Assembly: GCA_902729315.2 (NCBI GenBank)
Contig: LR746272.1
Span: 7,900,827-7,964,826, forward strand
DNA length: 64,000 nucleotides
Source: Spirodela intermedia
Taxonomy: Eukaryota > Streptophyta > Magnoliopsida > Alismatales > Araceae
Direction of reading: 5' to 3'
The notes under the pieces: model-generated
What the model was told of the DNA's origin: nothing
The model's database searches: none
What the model saw: only the letters and a program-made list of their open reading frames with translations
Shown: in pieces, positions 49,102-62,111 of the stretch
Position numbering within the stretch: position 1 is the first letter of the stretch
Layout: each line of letters starts with the position of its first letter
Position numbers and translations under genes: made by a program

Positions 49102-52100
49102 ATGATGCGTCCAGCGGCGAAGCCTCCGAGGAGGGCGTATCTTCCGTTCCTCCTCTTGCTCGCTCTAATGGCCGGCGGAGGCTCCGCGGTAGACGAGCAA
49201 GGCGAGGCGCTTCTGTCGTGGAAGCGCAGCTTGAATGGGTCCCTCTTGGCGCTCTCGGACTGGAACTCCGGTGACCGGACGCCGTGCCGGTGGTTCGGCA
49301 TCACCTGCGACGGCGCCGGCGGAGTCGTGGAGCTCAACTTGAAGTACATCGACCTGCTCGGCCATCTCCCCTCCGATCTCCATCCCCTCAAGTTCCTCCG
49401 CAGGCTCGTCCTCTCCGGCACGAACCTCTCTGGCACCATTCCCCCTCAGCTCGGCGACCTGCCGGAGCTCACCGTCCTCGACCTCAGCGAAAATGCCCTC
49501 ACCGGCGAGATCCCCGCCGAGCTATGCCGCCCTTCGAGCAAGCTCGAAGATCTGCTGTTCAACTCCAACCTCCTCGAGGGCTCCATCCCCGCCGCCATCG
49601 GCAACCTCTCCGCCCTCCGGCGACTGATCCTCTTCGACAACCAGCTCGACGGGGAGATACCGCCGTCCGTCGGCCAACTGGGGAAGCTCGAGGTGTTCCG
49701 TGCCGGTGGCAACAGGAACCTCCACGGCCCGTTGCCGCCGGCGATGGGCAACTGCTCGAGTCTGCGGATGATCGGGCTGGCGGAGACGAGCATCTCCGGG
49801 TTCCTTCCGCCGGCGCTGGGGCGGCTCAAGAGGCTTCAGACGCTCGCCGTGTACACGGCGCTGCTCTCCGGCGAGATTCCGCCGGAATTGGGGGACTGCG
49901 AGGAGCTTGAGAACATCTATCTCTACGAGAACAGCCTCTCGGGTTCCATTCCTCCCCAGCTGGGCAACCTCAAAAGGCTCAGGAATCTTCTCCTCTGGAA
50001 GAACAATCTGGTAGGGTTCATCCCGCCGGAGCTCGGCAGGTGCTCGGAGCTTACAGTGGTTGACCTCTCCATGAACACGCTCAGCGGCGTCGTCCCCGCC
50101 ACCTTCGGCAACCTGACGGCGCTCCAGCAGCTGCAGCTCAGCATGAACCAGATCTCCGGGCCCATCCCCGCACAGCTCGCAGACTGCGGAAACCTCACAG
50201 ACATTGAGCTCGACAACAATGCCATCACCGGGACGATACCGGCGGAGCTGGGACGGCTGAGGGGCCTCCGCTTGCTGTTCCTCTGGCAGAACAAGCTCGA
50301 GGGGAGCATCCCACCGGAGATTGAGTCTTGCCGGGAGCTGGAGGCGCTCGATCTCTCTCAGAACGGGTTAACTGGGTCGATCCCAAGGGGGATCTTCCGC
50401 CTCCCCCGTCTCAACAAGCTGCTACTCCTGTCGAACAATCTCTCCGGGGAAATCCCGGCGGACATCGGCTACTGCTCGTCTCTGCTCCGATTTCGCGCAA
50501 ATGGCAATCGAATCGTCGGGAAGATACCCCCAGAGATGGGCCTCCTGAAGAGGTTGACTTTCCTCGACCTGGGGGACAACCGGCTCGACGGAGCTCTGCC
50601 TGCGGAGATCGCGGGCTGCCGGAATCTGACCTTCCTCAACCTGCGTTCCAACCGATTATCCGGTGGCCTGCCGGAGGCATTCTTCGCCGGCCTTGCGTCG
50701 CTACAGTTGCTCGACCTCTCCCGCAACTCCCTGAGCGGGGAATTAGGCCCCGGCATCGGTAAATTAACCTCGCTCACGAAGCTGATCCTCGCAGGGAACA
50801 AGTTTTCGGGAAGGATCCCGCAGGAGATCGGTTCCTGCACCAGGTTGCAGGTGGTCGACCTCAGCGCGAACGTCTTCTCCGGCGAGATACCGGAGGCCAT
50901 TGGAAAGATTCCGGCACTTGAGATCGCCCTGAACCTCAGCTGGAACGATCTCTCCGGTCATATCCCGGCTGAGTTTTCGGAGCTCGTCCGCCTTGCGGTG
51001 ATGGACCTCTCCCATAATCGCCTCTCCGGCGATCTCCACTCCCTCGCAGAGCTGCAGAACCTCGTCGCCTTGAACGTCTCCTACAACAACCTCTCCGGGA
51101 GCCTCCCCTCCGCCGCCTTCTTCTCCGAGCTGCCCATCAGCGACCTGGAGGGCAACCCTGCGCTCAGCCTCTCCCGCGCCGCCTCCACACTCAACGGCGA
51201 TGGGGACTCTCACCTCGCCGCTCGGCGGGCGGCGCGGGTCGCCACCGCCATCCTTCTCTCGGCCGCCTGCATCCTGCTCGCCGCAGCAGCGTTGGCGTTC
51301 CTCGAAAGGCGCCGGCGACGGGGTGGCACGGCGGTGGAGGACGGCGACCTGGAGATGAGTCCTCCATGGGAGGTGACGCTGTTCCAGAAGATGGACGTCT
51401 CCATGGCCGACGTGGTGCGGTGGCTCACGCCGGCGAACGAGATCGGGACGGGCTGGTCGGGGAGCGTCTACAGGGTGCCGATACCACCGTCGGCGGAGCC
51501 GGTCGCCGTGAAGATGTTCCGCACCTGCGACGACCTCTCGACGGCGGCGTTCGCCGGCGAGATCGCCACGCTGGGACGCGTGCGGCACCGGAACATCGTC
51601 CGCCTCCTCGGCTGGGCCACCAACCGCAAGACACGCCTACTAATCTACGACTACCTCCCCAACGGGAGCCTGGGGGCGCTGCTGCACGGGGCGGCGCCGC
51701 CGCCGGAGTGGGGGATGCGGCTGGACATCGCTGTCGGGGTGGCGGAGGGTCTCGCCTACCTCCACCACGACTGCGTCCCGGGGATTCTCCACCGCGATGT
51801 CAAAGCTGACAACGTCCTCCTCGGGGAATTCTACGAGCCGTGTCTCGCCGATTTCGGCCTCTCCAGCTTCGTCGATGGCGAGGGAGGCGGCAGCGCCACC
51901 GAGGCGCCGCCGCCCTTCGCCGGCTCCTACGGCTATATCGCCCCAGGTGCGCCCCCGCCCTCCTCCTTCTCCTTTCTCAGCGCCGGCGACTGAAACTTCT
52001 CCCCCGCCTCCGCAGAATACGGGTGCCTGAGGAAGGTCACCCGGAAGAGCGACGTCTACAGCTACGGAGTGGTGCTGCTGGAGATCATCACCGGGAGGAG

Positions 52101-52479
52101 GGCTGCGGGGGACCCGGAGTTCGGCGAAGGACAGGGAGTGGTGGCGTGGGTCAAGGAGCATCTGCGGTGGAAGCGGAGCTTGGCGGAGGTCATCGACCGA
52201 AGGTTGCAGGGGCGGGAGGACTCTCAGGTGCAGGAGATGTTGCAGGCTCTCGGCATAGCGCTGCTCTGCTCCAGCTACCGTGCCGAGGACCGCCCCACCA
52301 TGAAGGACGTGGCCGCGCTGCTGAGGGGCATCCAGCAGGACTCCGCCGCCGCCGCTGCCGCTGCCGCCGGCGGCGGCGCGCAGAAGGCAGCGGCGCTCGG
52401 AAGTCCCAAGGAGGCAGACCAGCCGAGCCCCCCCGCCGCGGAAAGCGGGGTACCTTTGACTTGCCTTAAGTTCGGCTAG
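49102..52479 (+). CDS. LRR receptor-like kinase, subfamily XI, RGI/SKM2-like
   Basis: Two exons, 49102-51946 and 52016-52479, with a 69-bp intron (CCAG|GTGC ... CGCAG|AATAC) inside the kinase activation segment, give 1102 aa. A signal peptide (PFLLLLALMAGGGSA) is followed by the LRR N-cap (EALLSWKRSL, CRWFGITCD), about two dozen extracellular leucine-rich repeats (residues ~75-680), a transmembrane helix (~710-733, VATAILLSAACILLAAAAL), a basic stop and a kinase domain. Kinase residues are the Gly loop IGTGWSGSVYRV, Lys804 in VAVKMF, HRDVKADN (His897-Asp899, an RD kinase) and DFG at 917. The phrases YTALLSGEIPPELGDCEEL and IYLYENSLSGSIP match the clade that includes RGI1-5 (root meristem growth factor receptors) and SKM1/2. 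The peptide ligand cannot be read from sequence. The C-tail is Ala-rich. The second ATG codon immediately after the first could also serve as start. Confidence 0.95.
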
Positions 52480-53806
52480 GATAACCACCGTTGGGCCGCC
52501 GGTGTACAGTTTTTGGTCGTTGACCTCTATGGGGGAATCTGATGATCGGCGGCTGTCGTGGCCTCCATCAGCCTGATCGGGTTTCTTCCCGAGTGAGAGT
52601 TGGGCGACGGTGACCGCCGTTGACAGCATGGTAGGCATTACTGTCGCACTCGCTCTTCATCTCACATTCTATCTAATTAAGTAAAATCAGTTAGATTGGG
52701 TATGCTCTCATTTTGAGCGCACATGAATTGATATAATTTACGGAACTGTCTTATTAAGTATACTAATTTATCAAACCAACAAAGACCACCGATGACCCTT
52801 CATCCATTCACTTGACTCTCTCTCTCTCTCTCTCTAGACTTATGGTCTAGTTTTCTGCACTTTCTTTAAGGATGGACTGAGGCCCATCTCAGATTCGACC
52901 CACTCCCATGACCCGGAAGCCATAGAAGATGGCGGTCTCTGGCCCTGGGGAGTTCACCGTCATGTTCCACGCTGTGAATAACACCAAGAAATTTTCCTGC
53001 TTCTTGCTTAGTTAGTTCCCAAGATCTCAGTGCCTGGACAGAAATAGAGGGTAGTAATTAGGGTGGAGTACGGTCTCGACTTCAAGGCAGCCACCAGCCT
53101 CGCCGGCGGCGATGAGCGGGGAGGGTAGGGGCCGTCGGCAACGGCCATTCCTGGGCTCTGAATGTTAGAAAGGACGATGACGGCGTCCATTAATGGCCAC
53201 TCTTCTGGGCTTAGACTTCTGGTGGGGGACGCCCTCAGTATGGGCATCAGCTGACTGGGGAGGACGACGGACTCGTACAGCTCGGTTTAATGGCGGACTG
53301 AAGCTCGACAGGCTCTGCCGGTCGCGTGGACATCTGCGGAGGGAGGCTCCTGTTGGGATGGAAGACCTCCGGCGGCTCAGAGGAGGTGGATGAGAAGCGC
53401 CAGAACTTCAACGGGAGTCTAAGTTTCAGTGGCATTGATGAGGAAGGAAAGAATTCCTCTTCCGAGGCGCATCTCTTCTGGGTCTAAGAACGAGCACTTT
53501 TATGGCGACATCGCTCCTCCAGAATCTGTCCTCGAGCTGGGATGAAAGAGAGGGAGAAGCCGATAAGATGGCACGTATCTTGTCAAGAACTGCGCCGGTT
53601 GCTGTCAACAACGTCGCCATCACCATCTCAGGCTCCATAATTCAACTAAACTGAGCAAGTCCATACGATCGTAAGATTCTATCAATTTTATTTCCTAAGT
53701 GAGACTATAACGCGCAACTATAAGCAATTATCGATTCTACTAGGACGGTTTTTTATGATACAAGTGGGTGATTTCATTGACATTACTAAAGTTGTCGCAA
53801 TAATAT
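52480..53806. other. Spacer, no supported gene
   Basis: It holds the 3'-UTR of the receptor kinase. GC-rich minus-strand frames at 53008-53247, 53247-53435 and 53426-53638 may be remains of a gene, but I recognise no domain and they do not join convincingly. Confidence 0.4.
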
Positions 53807-53884
53807 GAAATTAAATGCTATTCTTAGAAAACAGTACGACAATAAATATTGTCCTACTGTTTTCTAAGAATAGCATTTAATTTC
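53807..53884. repeat. Near-perfect inverted repeat (hairpin), 37-bp arms
   Basis: The left arm 53807-53843 and right arm 53848-53884 are reverse complements with one mismatch, separated by a 4-bp loop (aaat). Weaker pairing may extend outward (cattact.a.g words on both sides). This could be the core of a foldback MITE or a transcribed hairpin that yields small RNA. Confidence 0.9.
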
Positions 53885-54247
53885 GTTGGCAACCTTGTTT
53901 CGTATTATCCATAATGCTTCTGAAGTTCCTCAGTAATGCTGGATTTGATAATCTTCATCATATCAACAACGCATGGTGATCTTGACTGCATGCCAAAGCG
54001 GGGAAAGAAGTTCCAGAGAGAGGGAGAGATACGCACAAACAAAGGGATTTATATTTACCATTTCATTTCCAAATTTACATAAATTAATTGCTTGTTAGGA
54101 CAGAAACGAAACAATAAATTAAACGTAGCCTGGGTAAAAAAACCCTGAAAAATCTAAGAATAGCTCATTACCCCTCAGAGAAAGAGAGAAAAAAACTAAG
54201 AATTACCCTCCCTCTCTCCCTCTCTCTCTAATTTTTCTCTCATACAG

Positions 54248-55386
54248 CTAAGAGCATCTCATGTTCCTCCCTGGCCCTCCATAGTAGAAGTAATGTCCCC
54301 ATCCCTTGTTGATTCCGCCCTTGATGTCGTAGCAATTAGGGTGGTCGGCCAGCACCCGGAGATTTCCCAGGGGAACCAAGCTGTTGTCCCAATCGACCAC
54401 CTGCAGGTTGCGGAAATACGCTGCCCTGCCGAAGCCCTCTCCGGCGAAGTGGCCGCTGCCCATCTGTGTCCCCGTGTGCCCGCCGGCGGCCTTCGTGTTC
54501 ACCACCTCGCCACCAAACTGCACCATGCTGGCGTGCTGCGCCAGCCGGCTGAACAGGAACGATGGCCAGTATCCGACGAGCAGCCCCGGCCCGAACTCCA
54601 GCCACCAGTTCCCGTGCTTCGGGTCCTGAAAACAAGAGCAATGAATGAGAACTCTCTTTTCCCCGCCGGCAATAGCTCACCGGAGTAGGCGTGGGGATGA
54701 TGAGTCGCCGTGCCCACCGTCCGGCCTGCCGACCGACTCGGAAAGTGCGTTCCGGCGTGCTAGCACTCGTTTCCTCATCCGTCCGATCTAACCCAATCCC
54801 GAGAGAAGCACGTTGCCCATCCGTCTATTCAAACTTGTCCTCATTAGATTATCTTCCCCCTCAGACCGCGGGGAGCGGATCCCAATCCTACGTAAGCTCT
54901 CTCTCTCTCATCCTGGGCGTTTCCGTGGGAGGGAAGCATCTAGGGGAAGTTCGATGAGGTGTAGTTAATACCTTCCAGACGAGAAGGCTGATGTCGAACT
55001 GCCTGCCGCTCAAGGCCGACAACGGGGAGATGGCGGCGCCGATGGCGACCCGGTTGTTCGTCTGGACAAAGCCGGAGCACAGCAGGTTGTAGCATCCCGT
55101 GGCTTGGTAGGCGTCGGTCTGCACGATATGATCATATCGTCGAGTTATATCGCACCATACTGACTTGGAGTTCATCGACGAGGAAGATAATATATAAAGG
55201 AACAAGGAACCTCACCGTCCAGTATGTGAAGAACCTCGGCCGGTTGTCGCCATATAACTCAGGGCTGACCTGAGAAATACCATGCAACCAGAATAAAAGC
55301 TATGATGCTGAAGATCGGATTAAAAGTTTGAACTTCTCTCGTTCAAAAATATAAATATGAACGTTAAGACCTCATTAATAAGCTGT

Positions 55387-55421
<35 letters not shown>

Positions 55422-56904
55422 CACCTGCCAACCAGCTTCGATGGTGTTGAGGTCACCGCCGAAGGAGCCAGAGATCACCCAAATCTGAGACAAGCTGAAC
55501 TCAGAAGGGGTAGTAACCCTAGGCGCCCACACATTCAAGCTGGCCTTCGCACCGAAGTACTGCTCCCCCGTCACATATCCAACTGCATGCTGCACCCAAG
55601 TGAATTATTTGTTAGTCTCGATGCACATATGATGAAAGTTTGCAGAATATATTTGAAGAGGGAGTTTATTAAATGCTCCAGTATAGATTTCTAATGAACA
55701 AGACTATACGGTAGAAGTTTTGAATGGTCTCTAAAGTCGACCACCCTTCAATTATAAGTTCTTTCTGAAAGCCTTCTAAAATGACCCAGCACGAGAGAAG
55801 TTGATGGGTATGGACCGTTGGACAAAGGTTCTTTGCGCAAGCAGCTGGATTTGTGTGATGTGGGAGGTCAGGAGTGAAAAGTCAATGGCGGATCGGGATG
55901 AGAAAGCTGGAAGAACAGTGAACATCTTTCAGGAACTCAAAGGGGTTTCTGTTCTCGCACATGGAAGATAGCCCACGGTACCTCTCCTCTTATGGCTACG
56001 CAGGACAGAAGATGGAAGAAATTTGTGCCTCTGGGCGCTTCTCATTTGAATGTCCGCAAAGACTATCTTTAGGAATTCCTAGACATTTCTTCGTTCTGCA
56101 AATAGAGGGTATATATAGAAGATGATCACATGGATAGAGAAGCGTTGAGCAAGCTGAGCTGTATTTCTCCTCCATTTCCCTCTAGAACTTACCTCGTGCC
56201 CGCCGCTGGTAGAGTCACGCCGCACCATGGCCGCCGGCTTCCTCCCAAATCCTCTGAGGGAGCTGGCTCTTAGCATGTCCGCCTCCGTCGTCCTCCTTAT
56301 GGGAACCGTCCCCTCCGGGCAAGACTCGCCGGAAACAGCCCACAACTGTAAGCTCTCCACGGTGGCGGGATCCGCCGGTTCTGGGCCTTTAGGCCTCTCC
56401 GGTGGTTCCTGGAAGACAGAGATCATACAAGTTGTTGAAGCATCCAACAAACGGAGCTTGTAGAGTGAGCGGTAGAGAGGAAGTAGGGACGGGGGGTGAG
56501 AGAAAGAACGAGGGGAGGGAGATTTCCTACTTACCAGAGGCTTCTGCCCCTTGAGCTCTGGGTGGTCAAAAGCGGGCTGGAGATGTGATGGAACGCAGTC
56601 GATCAGATCTCCGTCGGGGCTCTACAAAAAAATGCAGAAATATTCTCAGCCTTCTGTTTCCCGACAGAAAAGGAAGAGAGGGGATGCTGGAGAACTCCGG
56701 CGGACAGACCTGAATTGTCTTTGCCGAAGGCTTGTTCAACCGCCTGAGGTGAGCTCTGATCCTCTTTAGCTTCGCGAGCTCTTCGCCGGGCTGGAACGTG
56801 TTGTTCGTCGCCGGCGCGGCGTTGGCGGCGCAGACGGAGACGAGGAGGAAGAAACCAATAAAGAAGGCGATGATTCGGGGGGATCTGACGTAGCTAGAGG
56901 CCAT
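54248..56904 (-). CDS. Neprosin-domain (DUF239) secreted protein
   Basis: Seven coding exons give 413 aa: 56904-56710, 56621-56535, 56408-56193, 55589-55425, 55269-55216, 55118-54972 and 54625-54248, all GT-AG, phase 0 and closing in frame. A signal peptide (FFIGFFLLVSVCAANAA) comes first. The N-terminal activation-peptide domain has LKRIRAHLRRLNKP, SPDGDLIDCVPSHLQPAFDHP and CPEGTVPIRR. The neprosin domain follows: HAVGYVTGEQYFGAKASLNVW, SEFSLSQIWVISG, EAGWQVSPELYGD, TGCYNLLCSGFVQ, then NWWLEFGPGLLVGYWP, GGEVVN, MGSGHF and NCYDIKGG near the end. The founding member is a glutamic prolyl endopeptidase from pitcher-plant fluid; most plant paralogues are uncharacterised, so peptidase activity here is inferred. 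A TATATT-like element about 110 bp upstream of the ATG is a weak promoter candidate. The open frames overlapping on the plus strand are shadows. Confidence 0.93.
55391..55420. repeat. (GA)n microsatellite inside intron 4 of the neprosin gene
   Basis: About 15 GA units end 4 bp before the exon 4 donor (tcacctgcca on the plus strand). On the sense strand this is a CT tract immediately downstream of a splice donor. Confidence 0.9.
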
Positions 56905-57165
56905 GGTAGGGGAATTTTGGTGCCGGGTTCCTCCTCCTGGATCTGTCCTTGTCTCTGTGCATTGGTGTGGTTGTCTCGTTGCTGTTGTTGGGAGATCACT
57001 GAGTTGGCTTCCAATATAAAAGCTTCCCGGCTCCTCCCTCCACGGCGAGAGAAGTGCCATTTGCGAGCCAGCCCAGCCCACTCGGTACTCAAGAACTTCC
57101 TCGGCTCACCACGGCTGTCGACCTTTCCCAAAGCTTAATAGACCTCAAGTAAATAATAATAAAAA

Positions 57166-57222
<57 letters not shown>

Positions 57223-59700
57223 ATACCTATGGTAATGGTTTCCAACCGGCAGGACTCTCAACGCTCAGGCTCGAGTTATTAAAGTGTACTACGAGTTACC
57301 ACTGTTTCGGATTTCTCTAGGCTTCCAAGGCCATGGTGTCGCCGAAGCTGCCGACTGAGAGGTTGGGTTTCTCTTTTAGGGAGGTTTCTCGGAGACCCGT
57401 CCTTTAATATCCTCTTTCTCTCTCTCATCCCGTTCTTCTTTTCTCTAGTTGGGAGAGGCAAAGCTAACGGGGCGTGTTATGTCCAGCTCTCTTTTCATGG
57501 GCATTCTTTCTCTTTTCCCTAGATGTCCTGAGTTTACTTGACGGCAAGCACTGATTGTTTTCCAATAACGATACAAAGCACGGGCCTCAGCCTTTCTTTC
57601 CTCCCCTGAAAAACTCCAACTTAACGGCCTTTCTTTTCTTAATCACTTCTTCTGGTTTGTCATCCAAGAAGAAGGGTCGGGTTTTCCCCGTCATTCACTA
57701 CGATAAAGTTCCTCTCTTCGGTGCTCGGATAGCTATTGCTGCGACCAGGTTTTCTTCTTTATTTTCCGACCCAATAGCAGAAACTAGCTCATCTTCGAAC
57801 TCACGCGAAGGGTATAACTGGTTAGACTTCGGATGGAAGTGGCGTAGTGGGTTCTCATTCTCCCTGCGCCATCATGCTCGCCACTCTCTCTCTCTCTCTC
57901 TCTCTTTCTACCCATCTTTACGTGTTTTTTTTCACCCTCCACTCCTGCCCAAAGCCAGCATCACTGCCTCACCATATTCAAAAGAGAAGCTCGTAGTGAC
58001 TGCCCTACGGCTTCCCTCCCAGAGCACCTCCCCACGCGGGAAGGAGGGAAAGGAAGGCTCGGATATCTCAGTGGAGCCTGCGCTTTACGAGCTCGGGGCC
58101 GTGGAGAATAGATTCCAGTCCCACCAATGGGAAAAATAAAACCTTGGACCGAATAAAATAACCCATCCTCCCTTCCTTCATATCCCCTCATATTCTATTC
58201 CTCGAGTCGGTGGGGGTTCTCGCCCCCCACTCATGAATTCCCTCCTCCCCGTCCACCCGGGGACGGCCACGGCGGAAGCGGCGGCACCTCGTCTCCGGCG
58301 ACGGCAATTTATGAGCACAGCGGCCGCAATACGCAGACTGTGGAGCATTCAATAGCATGGTACGCAGAGGCCGGAGAAAGAAAGACCGTCTCTGCTATCC
58401 CGGGCGCATCCACGCGAGAAGTATCTATCTATCGGTCCTGTTCCTGGGAGACTAAGTGTGGGCGCCGCGTGTGCTGGCACTTGTGGAGACGAAGACCCCG
58501 CCCGTGTCTGAAAGCCTCGTATAAGTAGGAGCTGCATGCACTGACGACCACCGTCCAGCTCAGAATTAATTGAAAATTGGAAAATTTATTTATTTATACG
58601 ATTAATTGTGGATTATTCACACTGCCCATCGTAAGTGGGAGCCCCCTTGAACAATATAAATGAGATTTCCCTAACAAAGAGATTCGTATCATATTCTACA
58701 TGAATACAGAGAGAGATTTCCAACTACGGCTCAATATACCATTCAATATGGTAATAACTATTGGCTTAAGATGGAATCATGGAGCCTTCGACGAAGGGGA
58801 TCGGAAAGTGGCGGGGAACCAACCTCCGTCGGCGAAAATGGGAGGAAAGAAACTGACCAGCGGATTCGTCCGAGCACCGGAGTGCATAAAGCTCGATGCT
58901 TTATGCTGTTTTCAGACTCCCCACGCCAATCTGATAGAGGAGGTGAGGAATGTAGAGAAGAGGGAGGAGGCCCCACACCGACATGGTCCTCACATGGAAT
59001 ATATAGGCCATTGATGTGATAGTAGTGCGCAGTGTACAGTCGAGGTGAGGTGTGGTCCTTAAGCTCACTCGGTAGCCAGCTCTCTCCATTGATCGCTGAG
59101 AGGGACGTCTGCGGATTTTCAAGGATGTGGATTCACATTACCATGTGAAGGAGATTATGCACGAATCAGTAGCCTTCATCGCTGGAAAGACCATGAGAAC
59201 CTGCGTGGGTGGGGGGAGGGGGAAGATTGACAGCTCTGAGTACTTATCCCTCGGGATGGCCTTGCAGGAAGAGGCATTTAATGGTTTCTGGTGTAGTGTT
59301 ATGAAGGGTTCAACTGCCCGCTGAGCATCGCTATCTCTGGCCTCATTAAGGCGGCGCAGGCGGCAGGGCTGCCCGCCGCCGGTTGATCGGCCGGCGGGAG
59401 CCGGAGTAGGTGAGGTGGTCAGCGGAAGAATTGGAGTAGTAGGTGGGCTCTCGCGGCCCTCGGTAGATTAGATAACTCAATGCCATTGACCTGTCGGAGT
59501 GCCACTTGAATAGCGCCATTAAATATGTCTGGAAGCTCGAACTCCGCCCCTGTGAATAATCTAGTTGATGAACTGCGACTGTGAGAAGCCTAAATAAATG
59601 GTGAATCCTAGAGAAAATTACAACTTGACCGCACAGTCCCCTGTACCCCCCCATTTAAGTGTACATAATTTTATACGTATATATGCATACACATCAAGAG
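56905..59700. other. Spacer with CT tracts, no supported gene
   Basis: A perfect (CT)26 run covers 57170-57221 and shorter CT runs lie at 57885-57905. A 194-codon plus frame at 57555-58139 spans a CT tract and matches nothing I know. The first ~120 bp form the neprosin gene's promoter and 5'-UTR. Confidence 0.5.
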
Positions 59701-59714
59701 AGAGAGAGAGAGAA

Positions 59715-59758
<44 letters not shown>

Positions 59759-60074
59759 ACTACAGTGGGATGATTTCAGGGTACTCGCGTTGTAAGAAAA
59801 TCCACTGCAGACCTGGAGATCAAAGGTCTAACTGCAGTTCACAGAGATAAAATGCGTCTCTTCCGGACTTGATCTTGAGACCGCAGAGAGAAAAAGAGGG
59901 GGCTGGACCTCTTCGGGAATTCCTACATTGACATTCCTGCATGTGGCACGTCCTCGTTATATTTATATCTCAGATCTCAGCTCACTGTGCTCGGGTACCT
60001 ATGCACCCTGAGCCCCACACAATTAGGGCTGGACCAGCCTCTGTGTGCACCAGTTCATCTTAGAGAGAGAAGGA

Positions 60075-60105
<31 letters not shown>

Positions 60106-60345
60106 ATACCATGTGGATGTTTTTAGAACATTCGTGCCGTGGAAAATATTGTTTACTTCCCATCTCCACGATAAAATGTAGTTATGATGGCCACGGGCAG
60201 TCATAAAGAACCTTAGAGAGAGAGAGATTAGATACCATGGGGTGACTTTAGGACTGTGTCGTGAAAAACGTAGCTGACTTCAGTGCGATCACGATGACAA
60301 TGGGTAATCAATTATAAATTCACAAAGCGAGCGAGAGAGGGGGGG
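59701..60345. repeat. GA-anchored imperfect repeat
   Basis: GA tracts (59701-59755, 60064-60100, 60215-60227) are each followed by a related ~100-bp flank. Units at 60101 and 60227 share atta.ataccatg.gg.tg..ttta, gtg..gtg.aaaa and cacgat. The flank at 59755 is a more diverged third copy. The GA tract and its flank seem to have been copied together. Confidence 0.65.
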
Positions 60346-60669
60346 ACGGACGGAGAGGGGGGTAGACTCGAGAATCTCCATTATTCAATAAAAGTGGATT
60401 CTCTACTCAATTCAGCTATGGTTCTAGTTGGGTACATAGCCTGAATCCCTCTCTCTCTCTGTCGATATATATATTATCTCATAGCTTGGTCTAATTCCCA
60501 CATAGGTTGATCCCGAAGGCTGTTTTCGGGTTTTCCTCCTGATCCGGACTGGATCACAACTAAAATGAGAGTTGAAGCACTAAGACTTTGGGCGTCTTGT
60601 TCTGTTACCTGTTCTTATCAACCTCCCTGACGTGTGTGCGTGCGTGCCTCTGTGTTTGTGTCTGTGAGT

Positions 60670-60705
<36 letters not shown>

Positions 60706-62111
60706 GGGAGAGAGAGATGTTACATGGTGACTGAAGAGCCGTCAATCGGACTCTATCGAGATCCAAACAAGTTCTCTTGTTGTTTATCTTTGAAATCGAA
60801 TTGAGAGAGTTAAGGAAGCTCTCCATGAGAGACGAGAATTCCTTACTGTGTTTAATTTACTTTTGCGAACAATTTCACAGTTTGATCGTTCATAGAGAAG
60901 AATTATCTTTAACTGTAATACTATCTGTGAAGAGCAGCTAGCACAGTGCTTCCTTGTGGCCGATCGTGGTCTTCGCCGTAGCTCTGCCGCCGTCAGCTCC
61001 CCTCGCATCACGCATCAATATGGAGACACTTTTCCCTGCTCGGATTTCCGAGCAGGATAGGGCCACGACCTGCAAACCTTCATCTTTGATTCTCGCGCTG
61101 TCCGAATTCATGGCGACGAGAGGAGAGGAGAGGAGAGGCTCTGCGCCATCCAGGCGCTCTCCCCCCTCTCTGTGTATGTACAGTCCGTCTGTCCCTTCTG
61201 CGGTTGTTCTCTCCGCAATGAATGCACTCCGCTAAGCAGACGGTCCCTTCCTGCATGGCCCCGGATGGCGTTCTCTCCTCACGCTTCAGCTCATCCAGAA
61301 CTCCCATTTGGTTCATTTTGGAAGCTTCCCTCATCGCCTGCCGTCTTCTTTCCGTCCTCCGGCAGCTTGCTCGGCTGCTCTTCCGCACAGACTCCGGCGA
61401 GATGGCCCGCCAGTGCACGACAGATCCCTTCCTTCCACTGCGTTCGTCTCCGGCAGAGCCGCCGGCGCCGCTGGCACCAGCCATCTCATACTTTGCCGAC
61501 CACATGGGCGACCTCCTGGGAAGCAACGGCGCCATTATTGGCCATTCCAGGTTGAAAGCATTTAAGGCCGATGAACAGGAAAGGGGTCTGTCTTCGCGGA
61601 GGCCATTCACCGTCGGCCATTTCTGCTCTCTGTTCTCCTGATACGCTCCGCAGCGCCCGCATTAATACCCCTCACTGGCCGTCGCAGTCAACCTCTGCGC
61701 CTCCCCTCCAGCCATGGGAAGCTACTATTATGCCACCCTCCGCCTTTTTCGAGCTCACGACCTGCGAGCGTTCGTTGAAGTGACTGAAACAGAAGCTCCA
61801 CCCCCATTTGAGAGATCCATCAAGGCCCTGCGGAGAGACGAAGATGACGATGAAGCACCCACAGAGGCCCCGCCGAACCTTTTTCCTCCCCAGGGGATAG
61901 CGCCACCCGGGAAACTTGAAAGACGACGCCGACCCACCGTCATCTTTTCGATAGGGAACCTCCCTTCTCTCTCTCCCTCTCTCGGTCGTCTTGTTGGAAC
62001 ACAGTCGAAAATATTCCCCCAGATGGGCCACAATCGGACATGCCTGACCAATCTCTACCGTCGAAAAGGTGAGATTAATGACTAATTGCCACGTATCCTT
62101 ACCATGTGGAC
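60346..62111. other. Spacer with possible unrecognised gene near 61.0-62.1 kb
   Basis: GC content rises at 60950-62090 and open frames occur on both strands (for example plus 61222-61641 and 61714-62085, minus 61080-61610). None shows a recognisable domain. Codon-level support cannot be judged by eye. A GA tract lies at 60674-60703. Confidence 0.3.

Noticed and set aside
50764-52638. Long minus-strand frames (274 and 332 codons) opposite the receptor kinase
   Set aside because: They are antisense to LRR and kinase motifs, carry no domains and reflect GC-rich third positions.
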